In this document: one piece after another, positions 1 through 4,293 of the stretch
Numbering within the stretch: position 1 is the first letter of the stretch
How the letters are laid out: every line of letters begins with the position of its first letter
Assembly (NCBI GenBank): GCA_903912435.1
Contig: CAIWHI010000787.1
Span: 1-6,439 of the forward strand
Direction: 5' to 3'
Source: an uncultured Bacteroidota bacterium
GTDB lineage: Bacteria > Bacteroidota > Bacteroidia > Chitinophagales > Chitinophagaceae
DNA length: 6,439 bases
Position numbers and translations under genes: made by a program
Notes under the pieces: model-generated
What the model saw: only the letters and a program-made list of their open reading frames with translations
Told to the model about the DNA's origin: nothing
The model's database searches: none

Positions 1-524
1 CGATCTTGCTCAGTCTGACTAATACTTTCACCAAATACCAGTTTCGACTTCACTTTATCATACAATTTGTAGTATTTCAGAGCTTCTTCTGCTGCCTTTC
101 CATAAGGAGCAGATATCGGATTACCCATAGCAATTTTCCTGATACCAGGTGACAATAAAATCTGTAAATCAGCACCAATTTTCATTTGGGCATTGGGAGT
201 CCATAAAACCAATTGGCCTATAGCATAGGTAACAGGAGCATTAGGTGCAAATCCCTTTTTATACAATTCCTGCGGGTATTTCATATCCGCAGATACAAAT
301 ACATCATAGGGAGCTCCTTGTATAATTTGTGCATATAACTTGCCCGATGATTCAATATTTGTTTCCACTTTTACATGGGTTTCCTCTTCAAAAGCCACAT
401 TCAATGAGGCAATTACCCCCTGCAAATTAGATGCAGCAGCAACCGCAACTTTAGGCTGGGCCAATGCCCCTAAACCTGCAATTAATAAACAACACAACAA
501 TATAAATCCAAAAAAACGGGACAT
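1..524 (-). CDS. modA: Molybdate ABC transporter substrate-binding protein, ModA family (partial, C-terminus off the left edge)
   Basis: This would be the periplasmic protein that captures molybdate (or tungstate) and delivers it to a ModB/ModC importer; modBC are not in the window and may lie to the left. The first 174 residues are visible. Residues 1–22 form a signal peptide with a hydrophobic core and an ALA|Q signal-peptidase I site. Family motifs follow in order: AAASNLQ (29–35), SSGKLYAQI (59–67), GAPYDVFVSAD (70–80), GNPISAPYGKAAEE (134–147) and GESISQT (165–171). The first, second and fourth normally supply oxyanion ligands. A full protein would be about 250 residues, so roughly the last third is missing. 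The ATG at 524–522 is the only start that gives a complete signal peptide. It is divergent from a ModE-type regulator 148 bases away, the usual pairing for molybdate uptake. Family assignment is secure; the choice between molybdate and tungstate is not visible. Confidence 0.93.
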   Translation of the reverse strand, partial: MSRFFGFILLCCLLIAGLGALAQPKVAVAAASNLQGVIASLNVAFEEETHVKVETNIESSGKLYAQIIQGAPYDVFVSADMKYPQELYKKGFAPNAPVTYAIGQLVLWTPNAQMKIGADLQILLSPGIRKIAMGNPISAPYGKAAEEALKYYKLYDKVKSKLVFGESISQTEQD

Positions 525-543
525 TAATCAATTCTTTATTGGC

Positions 544-551
544 CAAAAATA
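544..551 (-). promoter_or_regulatory. Candidate Bacteroidota -7 promoter box for modA
   Basis: On the minus strand this reads TATTTTTG, an exact match to the Bacteroidota -7 consensus TAnnTTTG, ending 19 bases before the modA ATG. That spacing would give a very short leader. I do not see a convincing TTG-type -33 box at the usual distance upstream. In AT-rich DNA such a match can occur by chance, so the call rests mainly on position. Confidence 0.4.
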
Positions 552-615
552 CAATAATACCCATGTCAGGGGCAGGAAATTATTGGTTGAAACTGGAATA
601 TCATTATCACATAGT

Positions 616-630
616 GTAATCATCAATTAC
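616..630. promoter_or_regulatory. Inverted repeat GTAAT-N5-ATTAC in the modA/modE gap, possible operator
   Basis: Two perfect 5-base arms, GTAAT at 616–620 and ATTAC at 626–630, are separated by CATCA. The centres are about ten bases apart, one helical turn, which suits a dimeric helix-turn-helix protein. The site lies 42 bases before the regulator start and about 65 bases upstream of the modA box. ModE proteins bind inverted repeats upstream of mod genes, so this is a natural candidate, but the arms do not clearly match the E. coli ModE site and are short enough to arise by chance. Confidence 0.25.
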
Positions 631-672
631 TGTGTACATAATTTGTATTTTGCCCAGCGAAAAACCTACAAA

Positions 673-1027
673 ATGGATACGCAGGAAACGAAAAAATACT
701 CAATAGGTGTAAGGATATGGCTTAGAGAAGAGGCAGGGCATTTTGTAGGTGCAGGCAGAGTGAAACTTTTGGAACAAATTAAATTGACCGGTTCTATTAC
801 ACGAGCATCAAAAGCCATGGAAATGTCTTACCGACAGGCATGGCAAATGGTGGAAGATATGAACAAACACAGCAGCAAACCCCTGGTAGAAAAAACACTT
901 GGTGGCAAGGGTGGGGGGGGGTGCCAGGATAACTGAGGCCGGCGAAAAGGTTATAGCCCTCTTCTATAGGCTGGAGCAAGAATTCAATGCAAAAGCAGAG
1001 GAGCTGGCTAAGGAAATTATGTTTTAG
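673..1027 (+). pseudogene. ModE-type molybdate-dependent regulator, N-terminal winged-helix domain only, frameshifted at a poly-G run
   Basis: This resembles the stand-alone ModE/LysR-type winged helix-turn-helix proteins that control molybdate uptake; there is no C-terminal molybdate-binding (TOBE/MOP) domain. Residues about 27–64 carry the helix-turn-helix (GRVKLLEQIKLTGSITRASK, then MEMSYRQAWQMVEDMN), followed by the family motif GGKGGGGARITEAGE. The reading frame from the ATG at 673 meets nine G at 913–921 and then reads CQDN and a stop at 934–936, leaving 87 residues. Moving to the next frame at the G run restores ARITEAGEKV and an alpha-helical C-terminus ending at the TAG of 1025–1027, for 117 residues, a normal length for the family. 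Eight G instead of nine would therefore give an intact gene. The cause could be a true mutation, slippage-based phase variation, ribosomal frameshifting or a sequencing error. Upstream there is no clear Shine–Dalgarno site, which is common in this phylum. Confidence 0.85.
913..921 (+). repeat. Homopolymer run of nine G inside the regulator's glycine motif
   Basis: Nine consecutive G encode part of the conserved Gly-Gly-Gly-Gly stretch. The intact protein needs eight. The run is the longest G homopolymer in an otherwise AT-rich window and is a typical hotspot both for replication slippage and for base-calling errors. Confidence 0.95.
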
Positions 1028-1110
1028 GGCAAGTTCTAACACCTCAATCTATTTTAGCCGTATTTGACCTACCAGACATTATTCGTATCGCAACTAGGCT
1101 TAAAGACAAA

Positions 1111-1135
1111 CTATAAAAGATAGCCTTTAGGGCTA
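1111..1135 (-). terminator. Rho-independent terminator of the Rieske gene
   Basis: Read on the minus strand, the stem TAGCCC/GGCTA-type arms (1121–1135, five Watson–Crick pairs plus one G·T pair, loop of three) are followed at once by a T-rich tail, TCTTTTAT (1113–1120). It starts about 38 bases after the stop codon of the minus-strand Rieske gene. The plus strand has no T tail, so it would not serve the regulator gene in the same way. Confidence 0.55.
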
Positions 1136-1173
1136 CCCAAATGAATTATTTCTCATTTCAAAAAACACCCTTT

Positions 1174-1590
1174 CTACGATGTTACTGTAAGAATATTACC
1201 GGATAAAGATGTTTTGTAGGTAGTTAATGGTGACGGGGGTGGGCCACCTAATACTGCACCGGTAGTGGCATTAAAAGTACCATTATGACAAGGACACACA
1301 ATTTTAGCCGATGATGCATTGTAATTCACGGTACAACCCTCGTGTGTACATGTTGCTGAAAGAGCTGAAAACACAGTGGCAGATGTCCTGATGATGATTA
1401 CACCATTAACCGACACAGCACCACCTACTGTATTCAGACCCGTATTGGCTGCCTGGGTAAGGTCGAGAGTAAAGTTTACATTAGTAGGACCTGAGTTAGC
1501 AGTCTTACTACAACTTTGCATCAACCCTGCCGGAATCATTGATAAACCACACAATGCCAATCCCTTTTTCAAAAAATCTTTCCTTTCCAT
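1174..1590 (-). CDS. Rieske [2Fe-2S] domain lipoprotein
   Basis: A small (138-residue) exported iron–sulfur protein that would carry electrons one at a time outside the cytoplasm; its redox partner is not in the window. The cluster motifs are complete: CTHEGC (Cys81 and His83 as ligands, Cys86 for the disulfide) and CPCHNG (Cys99 and His102 as ligands, Cys101 for the disulfide), followed by a proline loop GGPPPSP (115–121). The N-terminus has RKDFLKKG, a twin-arginine-like signal with Lys for the second Arg, then a hydrophobic stretch and a relaxed lipobox MQSC with Cys27 as the likely lipidated residue. Tat export before lipidation would fit, because Rieske clusters are often inserted in the cytoplasm. 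I chose the ATG at 1590–1588 rather than an in-frame ATG 42 bases upstream (1632), because AAAGGAAA sits just before it and the signal peptide then begins normally. The gene stands alone. Physiological role unknown. Confidence 0.88.
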   Translation of the reverse strand: MERKDFLKKGLALCGLSMIPAGLMQSCSKTANSGPTNVNFTLDLTQAANTGLNTVGGAVSVNGVIIIRTSATVFSALSATCTHEGCTVNYNASSAKIVCPCHNGTFNATTGAVLGGPPPSPLTTYKTSLSGNILTVTS

Positions 1591-1591
1591 T

Positions 1592-1599
1592 TTCCTTTT
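1592..1599 (-). promoter_or_regulatory. Ribosome binding site deciding the Rieske start
   Basis: On the minus strand the purine run AAAAAGGAAA lies directly before the ATG at 1590. It supports the inner start over the in-frame ATG at 1632, whose product would carry 14 extra, highly basic residues in front of the signal peptide. Confidence 0.55.
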
Positions 1600-1739
1600 T
1601 TTATTCTTTCTTATACTAACGTGTAGGTACATCTAAATATTATTAGTGCTGGCTCCTATTTATTAAAAAACATTTTCATAATGTGCATCACCAAAATAAT
1701 CAGACCTTAATATATATTTCAAGGTATTTATAATCAGAT

Positions 1740-1759
1740 TTTTTATTCCTGAATAAAAA
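1740..1759. repeat. AT-rich palindrome upstream of the cold-shock gene
   Basis: TTTTTATTC and GAATAAAAA form perfect 9-base arms around CT. The two-base loop is too tight for a full RNA hairpin, so a protein-binding or cruciform-like DNA element is as likely. It sits 37 bases before the cold-shock start and just upstream of GACATTTG (1763–1770), a 7-of-8 match to the TAnnTTTG promoter box, so it occupies the place of an operator or upstream promoter element. Function is not shown. Confidence 0.3.
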
Positions 1760-1762
1760 GCC

Positions 1763-1770
1763 GACATTTG
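1763..1770 (+). promoter_or_regulatory. Possible -7 promoter box of the cold-shock gene
   Basis: GACATTTG differs from TAnnTTTG only at the first base and lies 26 bases before the ATG, leaving a leader of about 20 bases. No clear -33 TTG box is present; the AT-rich palindrome overlaps that region instead. Weak evidence. Confidence 0.25.
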
Positions 1771-1796
1771 CAATAACCAAAAATATATAAGGAAGC

Positions 1797-2357
1797 ATGG
1801 GTCAGGAAACGATGGGTAAAAAAGAAAAAGAAAAGAAAAAACAAAAAAACAGACAGGACAAAGAAGAGAAAAAACAAGAACGCAAAGCGAACAACAACAA
1901 AGGTAAGGGCCTCGATGCAATGATGGCCTATGTGGATGAGTATGGGAATCTTACTGCCACCCCACCAGACCCCCGCAGGAAACTGGTAATTAACCACGAA
2001 ACAATTCAACTAGGTGCTACAAAGCGCGAACCTATTGACCCGGCTGATTTAATTAGGACCGGTGTGGTAACCTTCTTTAATGATGCTAAGGGTTATGGTT
2101 TTATCACAGACCTTAAGAGTCAGGAAAGTGTATTTGTACACGTAAACCAGCTTAAAGAAACAATTAAAGAAAGAGACAAGGTAACTTTTGAAGTAGAGAT
2201 GGGCCCTAAGGGTGCAAGTGCAGTATCGGTAAGAAAAGAAGTACCTAAGGCAGCAATTAAAGAAGCGCCCAAAGCGGCAGTAGCACCAGTTGTTACAGAA
2301 GCACCGGCAGCAGAAGTAACCGCAGCAGCACCAACTGAAACGCCAACGGCGGAATAA
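1797..2357 (+). CDS. Cold-shock-domain protein with basic N-terminal extension and Ala/Pro/Glu-rich tail
   Basis: A probable single-stranded RNA/DNA-binding protein of the CspA type, acting in the cytoplasm. The cold-shock domain spans about residues 87–147 and contains both nucleic-acid motifs: RNP1 as KGYGFI (98–103) and RNP2 as VFVHV (112–116). Residues 7–38 are almost all Lys, Glu, Gln, Arg and Asn, a charged probably helical or disordered segment, followed by the linker DAMMAYVDEYGNLTATPPDP. This N-terminal plan resembles a Bacteroidota family of longer cold-shock proteins that I recall. After the domain comes a 39-residue low-complexity tail of Ala, Pro, Glu, Thr and Val, which I do not recall as a usual part of that family. 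AAGGA precedes the ATG at 1797; a second ATG at 1812 also has AGGAAA before it and would remove five residues, but the longer form matches the family pattern. The gene is single and ends in a strong terminator. Confidence 0.9.
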   Translation: MGQETMGKKEKEKKKQKNRQDKEEKKQERKANNNKGKGLDAMMAYVDEYGNLTATPPDPRRKLVINHETIQLGATKREPIDPADLIRTGVVTFFNDAKGYGFITDLKSQESVFVHVNQLKETIKERDKVTFEVEMGPKGASAVSVRKEVPKAAIKEAPKAAVAPVVTEAPAAEVTAAAPTETPTAE

Positions 2358-2412
2358 GTTGCAACTATTAAATTAATCTCTGGAATTAGTTTTTTACTTT
2401 CAGATTTACATA

Positions 2413-2453
2413 AATAAAGCGGGCAAAATCTTCATGATTTTGCCCGCTTTATT
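2413..2453. terminator. Strong bidirectional terminator between convergent genes
   Basis: The arms at 2413–2430 and 2436–2453 pair perfectly over 18 bases around the five-base loop TTCAT, with a GC-rich core GCGGGC. The plus strand continues with a T-rich ATTATTTT, terminating the cold-shock gene 55 bases after its stop. The minus strand continues with TTTATGTAAATC, so the same hairpin can stop the leftward transcript coming from the T9SS remnant, whose stop is 28 bases away. Confidence 0.9.
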
Positions 2454-2481
2454 ATTTTGAGTAACGACCACCTAAAGTCTA

Positions 2482-3012
2482 CTATTCTTTAAGGAATTTC
2501 TTCATTATTGTTCCATTCACCTTTACCAAATATACTCCGGGAGGTAGTGCAGCTACATTTACCTGTACCAGCCTTGAGTTATAATTAGCACTATATACTA
2601 CATTACCTAACGGAGATATTATGGTCAAGTCCTCAATTACTTTATCAGACACCAGGTTCAATTGTGTATTTGCAGGATTTGGGTAAAGTGTTACTTCGGT
2701 ATTATTATCTAATTGATTTACAGCCAATGTACCCGGCCTATAAGAGAAATGACCGGTTTGTACGGTATCAAAACCACCTGTAGCCGTATCATTACAAGAA
2801 ACAGCGGCAGCAGTAAACGTAATATGAGAGGTATCGTAGATAACAATAGAATCACCAGAACCTAAATAAGTTCCTGTAGTACTGTCATACCAGAAAATAG
2901 TATAAAAATCAACCGGGGCATAAGCAATAGAACTAACTGAATAAGTAGTACCTCCACTGGCAGGGGTAAACCGCCAAGCCTCATGAGTAGCAGTCCAGGT
3001 TGCAAGGTAATC
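2482..3012 (-). pseudogene. 3' remnant of a type IX secretion cargo protein with C-terminal sorting domain
   Basis: The reading frame encodes about 176 protein-like residues but has no plausible start. In-frame codons further upstream, to 3198, are only the serine hydrolase read in another frame. The recognisable part begins near DYLATWTATHEAWRF. A beta-rich segment follows (GGTTYSVSSIAY, FYTIFWYDSTTGTYLGSGDS), of the Ig-like sort common in secreted Bacteroidota proteins. The last 70 residues are a typical T9SS type A sorting domain: EVTLYPNPANTQLNL, a central DLTIISPLGNVVYS, and the ending LPPGVYLVKVNG…MKKFLKE. Such domains guide proteins through the outer membrane to the cell surface. Everything N-terminal, including the signal peptide and any catalytic or adhesive domain, is missing, and the fragment abuts the end of the hydrolase gene. 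A deletion is the simplest reading; fusion through frameshifting is unlikely because the hydrolase is already a lipoprotein. Could also be an assembly chimera. Confidence 0.75.
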
Positions 3013-4105
3013 CCGGCCAGGGCCAGTCACCCTTTCCTTCCTTTTTCCCCAAACGCACGATGATGATGTTTTTAGATGGATAAACATATACAAACTGCCC
3101 CAACAAACCCTGGGCAAAAAAATCAGCTCCCTTCCCCTGCCAGGTATGCCACCATTGGTAGGTATAAATACCATCGTTTTTACTACCTGTGATATCAATA
3201 GATTTTTTCACCCATTGTTCCGGAATTATTTGTTTTCCATTCCAATTACCCTTGTTGAGGTATAATCTGCCCAGTTTAGCAAAATCCACAGTTCGGGCAT
3301 TAAAGCAACAAAACGCTTTTACCTCTTTGTCTTTTTTACTTTCTATACTCCAGCTTGCATCATATTCTGCACCTATATATTTCCATATTTTCTCCTCCAT
3401 ATAATCAGCTAGCGATTTATGTACTGCCCGCTCTATAATCATACCTAGCAATTGTGTATTGAGGCTTATATACTCAAATTCAGTATCCGGCTCCTTCTTT
3501 ATCCTTAAATGTTTTATGTACTTACTAATATTTACACCATAATAGTACTTGGCTACATCCCCAAAAGGATTAATATACCCTTCATCAAAACGAATACCTG
3601 AGCGCATATTGAGCAGGTGCTCGATGGTGATTTTTTCAAATCCCGGTTTTGTAAGTTCAGGCAGGTATTTGGTGATAGGCTCGTTTACGTTTTTAATGGC
3701 TCCTTCTTCTATAGCAATACCCAACAACATAGAGGTAAATGATTTAGCCATTGAAAAAGATGGCACTATTGACTCCTTGGTATATCCGAACAAATATTCC
3801 TGATTAAGAATAGAATCATTCCTGATTACCAAGAATGCTACCGTTTTTGTCTTTTTCAGGTAGCCCATGAAATCAAATTTCTTCTTCTTTATGGTAATAT
3901 CCTTGGGTAGTTTCACCTTTGTATCCTTATCTGCATTGGTAAACTTAAACTCTACCCCATCCTTGGGCATATCTATTTTAGGAAATTTCTTATAATCCCT
4001 GATATCAGCAAAATTCCAAACAAAAAAACGGACTACATGGCAGGAACTCAATAATACACATGTTACCAGCAGTAGTAAAACCGAAAATTTGCCCATCCTT
4101 TTCAT
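2981..4105 (-). CDS. Serine hydrolase of the beta-lactamase / NylB-like family, lipoprotein; C-terminus probably altered
   Basis: A serine beta-lactamase-fold hydrolase, the large family that includes class C beta-lactamases, esterases and 6-aminohexanoate-dimer hydrolase; the substrate cannot be told. Residues 1–22 form a lipoprotein signal with lipobox LSSC (Cys22), so the enzyme is probably anchored in a membrane facing the periplasm or outside. The SxxK motif is SMAK with nucleophile Ser118 and Lys121. The second motif appears as Tyr212-Ile-Ser214. A GLLGQ segment (333–337) followed by the strand VYVYPSKNIIIVRLGKKEG corresponds to the third active-site region. Residues up to about 358 look normal; the last 15 (after GDWPWPGL) do not look like the family's ending and run into DNA that codes for a T9SS domain in another frame. 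The native C-terminus has probably been replaced, though the catalytic core is intact. Start at 4105; the ATG at 4096 is an alternative that keeps the signal peptide. Confidence 0.85.
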   Translation of the reverse strand: MKRMGKFSVLLLLVTCVLLSSCHVVRFFVWNFADIRDYKKFPKIDMPKDGVEFKFTNADKDTKVKLPKDITIKKKKFDFMGYLKKTKTVAFLVIRNDSILNQEYLFGYTKESIVPSFSMAKSFTSMLLGIAIEEGAIKNVNEPITKYLPELTKPGFEKITIEHLLNMRSGIRFDEGYINPFGDVAKYYYGVNISKYIKHLRIKKEPDTEFEYISLNTQLLGMIIERAVHKSLADYMEEKIWKYIGAEYDASWSIESKKDKEVKAFCCFNARTVDFAKLGRLYLNKGNWNGKQIIPEQWVKKSIDITGSKNDGIYTYQWWHTWQGKGADFFAQGLLGQFVYVYPSKNIIIVRLGKKEGKGDWPWPGLPCNLDCYS

Positions 4106-4109
4106 CTAT

Positions 4110-4117
4110 CAAAAATA
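4110..4117 (-). promoter_or_regulatory. Possible -7 promoter box very close to the serine hydrolase start
   Basis: The minus strand reads TATTTTTG, exact for TAnnTTTG, ending four bases before the ATG at 4105. If real, transcription would begin at or just inside that codon, giving a leaderless message or favouring the in-frame ATG at 4096. No -33 box is evident. A chance match is quite possible. Confidence 0.25.
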
Positions 4118-4293
4118 CAATTAAGCTAGTAAATCTATGCCTACAGGTATTATTTTTTATGAGTTTTACCGTTAAACAACCCTATTTTCAAACTTTAACA
4201 ATCGTAATTCTCAAATCATTATTTAGGTAGCTAATTTTAGACCCACTTAGTAAATATAATTCCTATTTTTACTTTCCAGTATAGAATACCCTT

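Noticed and set aside
340..672. Plus-strand open frame continuous with the regulator gene, implying a longer N-terminus
   Set aside because: It lies antisense over the modA start region and across the divergent promoter gap; ModE-type proteins begin near the ATG at 673.
797..1042. Minus-strand open frame of 81 codons
   Set aside because: Cysteine/proline-rich shadow of the regulator gene on the opposite strand, with no recognisable domain.
997..1116. Protein-like stretch after the regulator (…LTPQSILAVFDLPDIIRIATRLKDKL then stop) in the same frame as the truncated reading
   Set aside because: No start codon, about 40 codons, overlaps the restored regulator end, and no family is recognised. 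Probably chance, though it could be a tiny remnant of another gene.
1139..1158. Weak inverted repeat AAATGA…TCATTT near the Rieske stop
   Set aside because: Six AT-rich pairs with an eight-base loop and no T-rich tail on the plus strand; likely chance.
1663..2009. Two overlapping minus-strand open frames rich in Phe and Leu, resembling membrane proteins
   Set aside because: The apparent hydrophobic segment is the antisense of the Lys/Glu-rich head of the cold-shock protein (AAA/GAA codons read as TTT/TTC).
3013..3198. Upstream part of the T9SS frame, with an ATG at 3198, as the true N-terminus of that protein
   Set aside because: It is the serine hydrolase's conserved C-terminal region read in another frame and contains no signal peptide.
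4106..4293. Search for a promoter of murF–alr in the divergent gap
   Set aside because: TATTTTTA at 4264–4271 and TAATTTTA at 4232–4239 resemble the -7 box imperfectly, but neither has a -33 partner at proper spacing, so no site is called. Nothing else stands out in this gap.
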